DNA from: Dactylorhiza incarnata
Lineage: Eukaryota; Streptophyta; Magnoliopsida; Asparagales; Orchidaceae
Assembly: GCA_033032865.1 (NCBI GenBank)
Contig: JAWHQI010000268.1
Location: forward strand, 1,364,001-1,428,000
DNA: 64,000 nucleotides
Reading direction: 5' to 3'
The notes under the pieces are model-generated. The model was not told the origin of the DNA, ran no database searches, and was given only the letters and a program-made list of their open reading frames with translations. The translations under genes and the position numbers were made by a program. Each line of letters starts with the position of its first letter. Position 1 is the stretch's first letter. Positions 12,201 to 24,200 of this stretch are shown here, one piece after another.

Positions 12201-15200
12201 AAGATGAAAATAATGAAATACAAGGTAAAGTGTTCCATGGTTGTCTGTTTCTCCCGTGCTCCACTTCTCACATAAAGCAAATTGCTCAGCCGTGAGTTAT
12301 AAACTCTGATGCATCCTCCGCGCTTTTGATGACGCGTGATACCATCATACGTTAATTATCTTTTTTGTTTTCTTTTATTTTATATCATGTATATTTTTCT
12401 TTTTTACTGAGCACCAGTCTCGTTTTGAGTTTTCTGGATCGTCGATTTGATCACCCGTTGAGACCTTGAATAAATGGCTTGACAATTTCGAGTAGCTAGA
12501 ATAGAATAGACAAGCTTAATTAATTAAGGACGCATAAGTCTAAAGGTGGAAACGATTCCAATTAGAAGATTTTTATTTTATTGCTTAAAAATGGGGAAAG
12601 CTTTAGGAAAGAGTATTTTTGGACAAAACATTAAAAGATATGTAATTGATTCTTTTGGCAACATTTAAAAATGGCATTAAGCTAATAAACCAAGAATCAA
12701 GCATCCCTGTTTATAAAACATCTCGTGCATGGACAAAGAAGGGATCGGGAAGAGAACAATATCGTTTCCTCTGTTAGCCCAACATCCCAGAGACGACCTC
12801 CAGCAGCCTTCTAGCCAGTCTTCCCCGTCGACCTCAAAGGCGTCTTCATCATCAACGTACAAACAGACAGATCCTTATCGAACAAATCGACGTCGCCAGG
12901 CCACCCTGCGCTCGACTTCAACCGTCGCCGCCCAACCTGTCGAGGACGTCACGACCCCGACGGCCTATTCAGCGATCAAAGCCATCTATACGACTCCTTC
13001 CAGGGGACGACAACTGAGCTCTCACCCTTTTGTCATTGTGCTGCCGATAGCCGTTTCGCAGACATCCGGACTTCATCTGACTGAAAGTGAGGGAGTCTTT
13101 CCGCCTCCAACCATATTGTAGACAACCCGACAATGCAACCAGACATGACTTGGCTTGCGCCTTGCCGTAGATTTGCATATACTTGGGTAACTCCGCCGTT
13201 TCTTTTGCTTCATCTATTATATTGCCATTTATTCATAAATTGCTATCTGCGATTAAGCTTGTGGAGGATGCAAATATCACTTCGAATCAAACCATAAAAC
13301 AGATTCAACCTCTCGATCTACATCAATTTAGTATCAGAGCATCTTTGATTCGCTCATATTGTGAATCAAGTGATCTGTGTTTTTAAAAAAAGAGTTTATT
13401 ATATATTTTTAATTTTAAAAAAGTTTTGATCTTTATGTAAAAATATTTGATATCACTAAGTTTTAAAAATAATAATAATAATAATTGTTTAAAAAAATCA
13501 ACTTGAATATTTTATCTCATTAAAAATATTTAATTATTTAAAATATTTAAGCATTAAAAAAAATTTAAGTTATTTCAAAACTAACTATTTTCTCTCTCAA
13601 ATTTTTGTATAGCCATTTAAAACCATATAAGTAAATTTCTTTTTTAAGAGAAACAAAAAGAAATTTAAATGAAAAATCGCATAGATCATTTAGAAGATAG
13701 TGTCATCGATCTGAGTGCACAATTAAATTTTTTGACTAAAACAATTAAAGTGTTGACTACGAGTGTTGACACAAATATGAGAGACGTGAGACAATTGATA
13801 ACTGGATTACACACTATTGTTAATGCAACTGAGGCCAACAAACATTTAGGGATTAATCTACACCAAATCGAGAATCATCCTAATCATATGCAACCAGAGT
13901 TCGTAAACCCTAATCCACGACATTTTGAACAAGAGCACCATAACATAAGAGATCCACCCCGTTGGGATTTAGGAGTCAAGTTAGACGTCAGTGATTTCGA
14001 AGGACGATTAGAACCCGATGGTTGTTTAGATTGGTGTGATAGGATGGATCGTTTCATGGCTGGAAGCAATTTCCCCTGGCTAGACAGGTTAAGTACACTA
14101 TCCTTAGGCTGAAAGGGATTACACATTATTGTTAATGCAACTGAGGCCAACAAACATTTAGGGATTAATCTACACCAAATCGAGAATCATCCTAATCATA
14201 TGCAACCAGAGTTCGTAAACCCTAATCCACGACATTTTGAACAAGAGCACCATAACATAAGAGATCCACCCCGTTGGGATTTAGGAGTCAAGTTAGACGT
14301 CAATGATTTCGAAGGACGATTAGAACCCGATGGTTGTTTAGATTGGTGTGATAGGATGGATCGTTTCATGGCTGGAAGCAATTTCCCCTGGCTAGACAGG
14401 TTAAGTACACTATCCTTAGGCTGAAAGGGTCCGCCCTAGTTTGGTGGGCATAATTAGAGCGCTCTAGTTTAATTTAGGCATGACCCCCATCACCACATTG
14501 GCAGAATTTAAAACACAATTGCGTAAAATGTATGTTCCACCTAATTATTTGTAGACCATCTATCGTAGGTTTCACAATCTGCGACATGACACATTATTAG
14601 TGGACGAATATACGAATGAGTTTCTTATACTCCAGTCTCGCCTCTGAGAGGATGATGACATGACTGTATCTTATTATCTGAACGAGTTACGCTATTCCAT
14701 TAGAGACCAGTTAGAGCTCAATGACTATAGGGATTTATGAGAGATTTGGAGTCGAGCACGTAGGGTAGAGGTCCTGCAGAAGAGGACGTCTGAAAGTAGG
14801 TCTAGTGATAGACCCCTACATACTCACACCTCTACCCCTACGGTTAGGACTACCAGACCCTCTCGTCCGACCATGCCCCGAGTACCCCTGTACTTCCTGC
14901 TGCACCTTCTAGAGGCAAGGGGATTATAAGAACTAAACCACAACTTGGTGTGTTTAGATGTTTTAAGTGTATGAAACTGAGTCACAAGTCGTCTGAGTGC
15001 CCGCGACGTCACTTCGTCACTATCATTGATTTTGAAAATGGGCAAGAACCTGAATATGAAGTCTTCCTTAGCGACTCCCAGCCTGGCCCTATTTCTGAGC
15101 CCGAGTTATAGAGCGAGTTAGAGGTAGAAGGAAAACAACCTGACCAGCTAGTTTGTGTTCTTCTTCACAACCTACTGACCCCTAGGGCCCCTGCTGATGA

Positions 15201-18200
15201 CGATTGTTTGAGGAACAATATTTTTCGTACGAGCGCCCACATATAGGTACAGTTTTGTTCCATCATAATTGATAGTGTTAGTATGAAGAACTTTGTTTCT
15301 CAACGCATGGTTGATAAGTTGAAACTGAAAACGCAGCCACTAGGAAAACCTTACAGTCTATCATGGGTCACCAGTAGTACTACGATACCCATTACACACC
15401 AGTGTCTCGTAGAATTTTTTATAGGTAACACGTATCAGGATGCGGTCTTGTGTCATGTCACCGCTATCGAGGTCTGTCATATCTCACTAGGGCGACCTTG
15501 GCAGTACGATAAACATGTTCTGCATGATGGTGTAAAGAACTCTTATTCCTTCGAGCGCAATGGGTGCAAGATTGTTCTCACCCAGAGAGGTCTTCACACC
15601 CCTTTAGCACTGTTTCTGTTATATCTTTCTCCTTCGCCACTATGTTACTGACTGAACTACAATTTCAGGAGGAGATGAAAGATAATGACGCAGTTTATAT
15701 GTCATCTGGCATTGATTCCACCCCCACCACGATAGACATCCCTAGTGTCGTACGACCTCTTATTGACGAGTTCTCTGAGATTATGTCGGAGGAATTACCC
15801 AATCAGCTCCCTCCGATGAGAGATATCCAACATTGTATTGACTTGATGCCAGGAGTTAGCTTACCTCATCTCCCCATTATCTTATGAGTATGAAAGAGCA
15901 TGAGGAACTCCATAGGCAAGTGACCGATCTGAAATTGAAAGGTCATATTAGGGAGAGCATGAGCCCTTGCGCTGTTCCCGCATTACCAGTTCCCAAGAAA
16001 GATGGAACATGACGCATGTGTGTCGATAGTCGAGCGATTAATAAAATCACTATCAAATATCGCTTTCCGATCCCCCTATTGGACGACATGCTTGATATGC
16101 TTAGTGAGTCTAGTGTATTTTCAAAAGTAGATCCAAAGAGTGGGCACCACCAGATCCGAATCCGACCTAGAGATGAATGGAAGATTGGGTTTAAGACGAG
16201 AGAGGGTTTATACGAGTGGCCGGTGATGCCTTTTGGTCTCTCCAATGCACCCATCACTTTTATGCGAGTGATGAATTAAGTGCTTAGACCACTCATTGGA
16301 GTCTGCGCAGTGGTTTATTTTGATGACATCCTGATTTGTAGTACTGATCCTGATCAACACCTGATTTATCTTAGGGAAGTGTTAAAGATCTTGCACACTA
16401 ATAAATTCTATGCCAATTTGAAGAAGTGCACTTTTATGACTGATAGCCTGACCTTCTTAGAATATATTATTTCATCTGAGGGCATTAAAGCTGATAGAGA
16501 GAAGGTTAATGCGATAGAATCATGATCTAGCCTTAAGACGATTACTGAGTGTTGCGGTTTTGATAATTTTTCGGGAGGAATCCGGCAAGGGAAGGTGGCC
16601 GGCGGTGGTGAGGGAGAAGAAAGGAGGAAGAAGAGAGTAGAAACTTAAGGTGCAACCCCAATTTCTTTCATACATTCAAGATAATCAAAACACTCCTCCC
16701 CCTCCCCCTTATATTGACGAATTAGGGCACACTTAATAAGATATTACATTTAATATTAATATAATCTAATTAATATTAATCAAGTAATTAATACAACTTA
16801 ATTACAAAAGAAATAATCACGACAGCTTCCATAAGTGCGTTCTGATGGTTTCGACGAGGTTGACTGCTTTAGCGAATATGCGAGCGTAACAGTTGACCGT
16901 TTTGGCGAATATGTGAGTGTAACATTATACCACCCTTGAAAATCGACCTTGCCCTCAAGGTCGAACTTTAATTTTTTGTCGGGGTCTTTAGAAATCCGGA
17001 TGGCGTACGGTATCCGAGGAAATGGAGTAGAGGCCACCTTGCCCTCAAGGTCGAGCCACCAATAGTGATTGGGAGCTGGAATAATGGCGGCGGCGAGCAC
17101 TAGTGGGATGAGAGGCACGAGTACGATAGAAATGGTCATTTGGTCATGGAGAAAAAAGGATTAAAAGGTGGGTCAGGTATGATGATTGGTGGTGTGTTGG
17201 GTGGGGAAAAGACGGGTGTAGCAAGTGGAGGGCTAGGTAACTGTTGGCGAGAATGAAAGTTATTCTATTCAATAAAGACACGCCTTAATATTTAGGAGTG
17301 GGAACACCGGGGTTACAATCGTAAAAAGCTGAAAATTATAAATTACGTAATAAGGTACTCGCATAATTCCAACACTCCTCCTCAAGTTGGGCATGCAATA
17401 TCCGTCATGCCTAACTTGCCCAATATTTTGTCAAAGGAACATTGACTTAAGCCTTTAGTAAGAACATTGGCCAGTTGTTGGTTGGAAGGAACGAAAGGAG
17501 TTCTCACAATTTCCCTCACTATGTTTTCCTTGATAAAGTGTCTGTCCACTTCTACGTGCTTTGTACGGTCATGTTGGATCTGGCCACATGTTGTTTCTTA
17601 CTCCTCCAGGTCACCAGATTACCCCCAACTAGGGAACAATATCCAGATGTAGATCTTCGGTCATCAATAGAACCAACCCAGTCTGCATCCGTGCAGATTT
17701 CTATGATTAAAGCTTTGTTGGAGGAGAACAGAACACCCTTGCCATGAGTGGATTTGAGGTATCGCAAGACCCTGTTGGCAACATCAAGGTGATGTGATCT
17801 TGGTGAGTGCATGTATTGACTGAGAACCCCCACTGCGTACGAAATGTTCAGACGGGTATGTGAGAGATAGATAAGTTTCCCCACCAGTCGTTGGAAACCC
17901 GATATATCATCAACCACCTCTCCACCATCTCTCCCAAACTTATGATTGACTTCAATAGGGGTGTCAACTGGTCTACACCCAATCATCCCAGATGTTTCTA
18001 ACAAGTCTAGGATATACCTCCGTTGTGATATAAAGACACCATGCCTGGATCTGGCCACTTTAATGCCAAGAAAGTACTTGAGGGATCCAAGATCCTTCAT
18101 TTCAAACTCCCCTGCCAATTGGGATTTCAGATGGTTAATCTCCTCTGTGTCATCTCCAGTTATAACTATATCATCCACGTAGACAATAAGGGCAGCCAAC

Positions 18201-21200
18201 TTGCGTTGTCGGTGTTTTACAAACAGGGTATGATCTGCATTACACTGTTTGTATCCAAAAGTCATCATTGCCCGGTGAAACCTTCCAAACCAAGCATGCG
18301 GGGACTGTTTTAAGCCGTACAACGCTTTCTTCAACCTACAAACCTTTCCTGCTGATTCTCTGGGGAGGAAACCAGGTGGCAGAGACATGTAGACTTCCTC
18401 CTCTAAGTCCCCATGAAGGAAGACATTCTTCACGTCCAACTGACTAAGATTCCACCCTTTACATACCGCACATGAGGCCAATATCCTGATTGAGTTCATT
18501 TTAGCAACAAGAGCAAAAGTCTCCTGATAGTCGATACTTGCAGTCTGAGTATAACCTCTAGCAACCAATCGAGCTTTGCGCCGTTCAACAAGACCTTGGG
18601 GGTTTTGTTTCACAGAGAAGACCCACTTACATCCTACAACGGTTTTCCCTTGAGGTAAGTGAACAAGATCCCACGTATGATTTTTATCAAGAGCCATCAT
18701 TTCTTCTAGCATGGCAACCTTACACTTATTGTGCTCAAGAGCTTCCTGCCAAGAGTGAGGAATGAGAATGGAAGACAAGGAGGTGACAAATGCTCTATGT
18801 GCAGGAGACAAAGAGTCATAGGTCACAAAGTGAGAGAGAGGATGTTGTGTGAAAAAAACATTACCTCGGTCAGTATCAGAAGACAGATCAGGTGTTGACC
18901 CAGGAAGTGTGGGCAAGGCTTGTGTATTCGTACCCCTCCTTCGAGTATTGACCTGCAATGGAGGAGGTGGTGGAGCAACGGGATCCCCATGTATAGAAGG
19001 CATCACTGGATCACAATACTACAGAGTAAGAGAAGGAAAGGAAGGAACAATAGGCAAAGGAAGAGAATGGGAGCTTACTTCATTAGTAATCGACTCCCCT
19101 TGGAGTGAGGTCCCATAGTAAGCTTCAGATTCCCGGAAGGTGACATCCATATTAATGAACGTCCGTTTAGTAACAGGATGAATACACTTGTAGCCTTTCT
19201 GGGTCGGAGAGTAGCCGATGAAGACACATCGCAGAGCTCGGGGGGTCAAGTTTGGATTTAGGGTGTATATGGACAAAACACACACCCAAAGATACGAGGC
19301 AAGAGATGAGTGGGACGACCATTTAGGGTGGCCAGAGGAGTCTGATGCCTAAGAACTCGGGTAGGAAGGCGATTGATGCGATATGCAGCAGTCAAGACTG
19401 CATCACCCCAATAATATTTAGGTAGGTTCAGGTAGCTAGTGGAGGAACAAGATAAGTGGAGAAAAGGGGAAGAAAAACGAAAGGGTTGCCATGTGTCATG
19501 TATGTGAGGTTCCACGTAAGTATGTGGGGAGAAGGGTATGGGGGTGAATGCTAAAGTGGGGTAAAAATATGCGGAAGTTGTGCAGGGGGAAATAATAAGG
19601 GGTTGGAGTGGCGTTTAGGGGTGTCCATGGTGCAGAGGGATGACTGGGGAAATGGTGTGGCCCCAATAGAGTGAAATTAGGGAGGTGTTGTAGGGCCCAC
19701 GGGTAGGAAGAGATACCTACAACTGCAGAAGGTTGCGGGAGGAGGGGGTCGAAGCTTTTGTCGTTGAGTGCAGATGGGGGGCTCGAGATGGAAAAAGGAG
19801 ATGGTGTGTCGGTGATACCGCTAGGGTATCGGCGGGTGGCAGTGAGAACGATAGCGAGCGAGAGTGACCCTCGGCGACGCTGTCGGCGGACGGCAGCGGG
19901 GCGACAGCAAGAGTGAGCCGGAAAAGAGAGAGACGGGGGAGGGAAGATAGAGAGAGAGAGAGAGGAAGAAGAGAAGAAGGGGAGCAGCCCCAATTACTCA
20001 ATTGATCCAAAGATGATGATTAGGTTACAATCAAAGCCTTTTATACTATAAGGCCCCACAACCAAGTACCCCAAAATACCCTTCCCCAAAATAATGAACT
20101 CTAAGCTTGCCCCACGCCTCCATCCGCAAGCAATCCGGTACCGCTGTCGTCTACGATGTCGCCTCCCTTGCCGTCGGACGACATCGGCCTGCATGTCGCC
20201 TTCCCCGATCCGCGCGGTCGTCGTGCGTACACGCGCCATGGTGGTTCTCCCTCCTGCAAGTCGGTAACAATGCCGCCGTCTGAGAAATTGGGCTTGTCCT
20301 CAAGGCAGTAATCTGGAAATTGACGGCGGAAGTCGTCACGAATTAGCCACGTACTCTCCGACTGGGGGCGGTGCTGCCACGCCACCCGGACCTCCTCGGG
20401 AAATGCCGCCCCGGAGTAAGAGGAACGACGATCGATGATGGCGACCGGGTATAGGGGTGCGGTGCAAGAATAGTCCAAGTCGTTGGGAATGTGATCCACG
20501 ACCGGGTGGTCACCGATGACGCGTCGAAGCTGCGACACGTGGAAGACGGGATGAATCCGGCTATCCTCCGGTAAACGATGGCGGTAGGCCACTGCTCCAA
20601 TCCGGCCGATCACCTCGAATGGGCCGAAGAACCGCGGTGCCAATTTCGGGCACGTGCGGCGGGCCACGGACAGTTGCCGGTATGGCTGCAGCTTAATATA
20701 TACTTTCTCCCCAATCGTGAGTTGGAGGTCCCGGCGTTTGCGATTCGCAAACGATGTCATTTTGGCCTGGGCGCGCCGTAGATGATGCTTTAAGCTGTCC
20801 AGAATGGTGTCGCGATCCTGCAAGTGCACCGCGAGACCGTCCACCTTGCACTCGCCGGGAAGGTACCGCACAATCGAAGGAGGTGGGCGCCCGTAAACCA
20901 CTTCGAATGGGGAGGTGTTGGCCGCATAGTGATAGGCCGTATTGTAAGAATATTCCGCCCACGGGAGCCACTTGGCCCAAGTCCCCGGTCTCTCGCCAAT
21001 GAAGCACCGGAGGTAAGTTTCGAGGCACCGATTTAGAACCTCCGACTGCCCGTCCGTCTGCGGGTGGTAAGCGGTGCTCATGCGAAGTTGAGTTCCTTGC
21101 AACGAAATAAAGAAGTCCAAAAACTGCTCAAAAAGAGGGGGTCTCGGTCGCTCACGATGGAGCGTGGAAACCCGTGAAGGCGCACGATGCCGACAATGAA

Positions 21201-24200
21201 ACTGCCCGCTACCAATTTTGCCGTGTACGGATGGCGAAGGGGAATGAAATGGCCGTACTTTGAGAGACGGTCCACCACCACCAAGATACAGTCGAACCCA
21301 TCGGACCGTGGTAGCCGGGTGATAAAGTCCATGGCAATGTCCTCCCATATACGCTCCGGTATCGGAAGGGGTTGTAGGAGACCGCCCGGAAACATTGATT
21401 CATACTTGGCCTTCTGACAGGTAAGACATTCGGCGACGTAGGCCTTGATCTGACGAAACATATGTGACCAAAACAAGGAGGCCGATAAACGGCGGTAAGT
21501 CCGGAATGCGCCGGCGTGATCGCCGGTTGGAGACGCGTGGAACTCAGCCAGTAGTCGAGGAATGCAAGTGGAGGATGCGGACAGCGCCAAACGACCGCGG
21601 TAGAACAGCCGGCCTCCAATGAGTGAATAGGAAGGATGCGCCGCCGGGTCGGCGATGAGGGCCGTGCGGATCGCGGATAAGGGTCTTGCTTGACGCCCTC
21701 CTGAATGCCGGAGCCCTCTTCCCAGACCGGCCGAGAAATGGCAGTCAACTCTGGTGCGTGCGGTTGGCGAGAAAGCGCATCAGCAGCCCGGTTGGTTTTA
21801 CCGGAGCGGAACTCGATCGAAAAGTCGTAGCCCAATAGCTTGGCGACCCAAACTTGTTGTGCCGGTGTGGCGATTTTTTGTTGGAGGAGGTAGCGGAGGC
21901 TGTGGTGATCCGTCCGGACCACGAACGACCGACCGAGTAGATACGGTCGCCAGTGCTGTACCGCAAAGACCAAGGCCATTAGTTCATTCTCATATGCCGA
22001 ACGACTGCGAACGGTGGAGGAGAAGGCCCGGCTGTAAAAGCTATTGGCCGTCCGGACTGCATGAGGACCGCGCCGACACCGGTGCCCGACGCGTCGCATT
22101 CGACCACAAAGGGCTGCTGGAAGTCCGACATAGCCAAGACCGGCCCGTGCACGAGGGCCGACTGCAAAGCCGTAAATGCCGCCATGGCCGCCGCCGACCA
22201 TAGAAATTGGCCCTCCTCCGAAAGCTTGAGTAATTGGGTGAGGGGGCGGGCTAACGTCCCATAGCCTTGAATGAACCGACGGTAGTAGCTGGTCAACCCC
22301 AGAAAGCCGCGCACCTCGCGGACAGATGTAGGGGTCGACCAGTGAAGCACTGCTGCAATCTTGTCGGCCTCCATGGCCACCCCGTTGGCCGAGATCGTGT
22401 GGCCTAGGTAACTAACCGAGGTGGCTCCGAAGGAGCACTTCTTCCGGTTTAAGACGAGGTTGTGGCCGCGAAGGGTGCGGAGGGTAGCCCGGACGTGCTG
22501 GAGGTGTTCCTGCCAATTGGGACTATACACCAATATATCATCAAAAAATACAAGAACATGTTTGGGGAGTACCGGCCGAAAAATGTCGTTCATCGTAGCT
22601 TGGAAGGTTGCCGGGGCGTTGTTCAAGCCGAACGGCATGACCAGGAACTCGAAGTGGCCATCGTGAGTACGAAATGCAGTCTTGGGAACATCCGTCGGTC
22701 GCACGCGAATCTGATGATAGCCGGAGCAGAGGTCCAGCTTTGTAAAGAAGGTGGCGCCATGGAGCTCGTCCAGGAGCTCCTGAATGACCGGAATCGGGTA
22801 TTTGTCGGCGACTATGGCTTTGTTGAGTTCCTGATAGTCCACGCAGAAACGCCAACTGCCATCTTTCTTCCGCACTAGGAGGACCGGGCTGGAGAAGGGG
22901 CTTGCACTAGGCCGAATGATGCCCCCCAAAAGCATCTCCCGCACGAGGCGTTCGATCTCGTCTTTCTGAATGTGTCCGTAGCGGTACGGTCGAACCGACA
23001 CCGCTGCTGTCCCCGGGTGAAGGACGATAGCGTCGTCCGTGGGGCGGACCGGGGGCAGGCCGGTCGGGGCCACGAAAATTTCGGCAAACTCGTCCAATAT
23101 GCCCCGGAGGTCGTCCGGTAGTGGTTGCGGATCTTCTTGGTCGCCCTCCAAGAGCCATAGCCATGCAGAGAAGTTTACCGACGAGGTGCGTTGAAGGGCC
23201 CGGAATGATACCGGCGTCCGCAGGAGGGTGGAGTCACCCGTAAGGCAGCACGACGTCGACCCCTGTTGAAAGTTCATCGTCATCTTTGCCCAATTTACTC
23301 GAACGTCGCCCAGCGTATGCAACCAAGCAACTCCCAAGATGGCGTCAATGCCGCCCAACCCGAAGATGTAGAAGTCAGTCGTGATGGAGCACGGACCAGC
23401 AGTTACGTGATCGCTTGGCACAGGCCCTGTGTCGGGCATCGGCGACCGTACCCTAAGCAAACCGTGAATTCCGCGGATGGGAGGTGGGCGAGAGCGAGAT
23501 CGCGCGCTAGGTGTGCCGAGATAAAGTTGTGGCTCGCGCCACTGTCAATCATGATAACAATGTCACGGTCCTGAATGCGGCCTTGGAGTTTCATCGTGTG
23601 AGGACCTGTGATGCCGCCGACCGAGAAGTAGGGAAGCTCCAGGCAGTGGAATGGCTCGGTGGGGTTAAGGAGCGGTTCGGTGGCGTCGGATAAGGGCAGT
23701 TCATCGTCCTCGACCAGCGTCTCCGTGGTCGTGTCGTCTCCAAACAGAGCATGAAATTCTTTGACTGAGCAGACGTGGTTGGGTGAGTAAGGTTGGCGGC
23801 ACCGGAAACACAAGCCCTTGCGGCGAAGGTCGTTGTACTCGCTATCAGAGAAACGGTGGTGAGTGGGACGGCCCGGCCGCTGGCCACCTTGTTGAAATGG
23901 CCGAGGCGCCGCGTCACGAGAAGGGGCCGGCCGAGGCGGCGGATGGTAAGCCGGGGGAGGGTGGCGAATGCCCAGATCCGCCTTGACGGCGCGAGCGAGG
24001 TCGATCGCGGCCGAGACAGTGTGGGGATGATGGGTGCGGAGGAGAGAGCGAATGGCGGGTAGCAGCCCTTGGAGGAAGAAACCCAAATAGTGGTCCGGTG
24101 GGAGCCCCAGGACGTGGGAGACCAGTGCCACAAACTCATCAATATAGCTATCCAGGTCGGCGGACTGGCAAATGCTGCAGAGGCGTTCAATGGAGGAGCC

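Noticed and set aside
19496..20010. Ser/Pro-rich protein joining the LARD interior to the gypsy LTR
   Set aside because: It crosses the target duplication of the inner gypsy. After removing the insertion the frame meets a stop near 19717, so no host frame is preserved.
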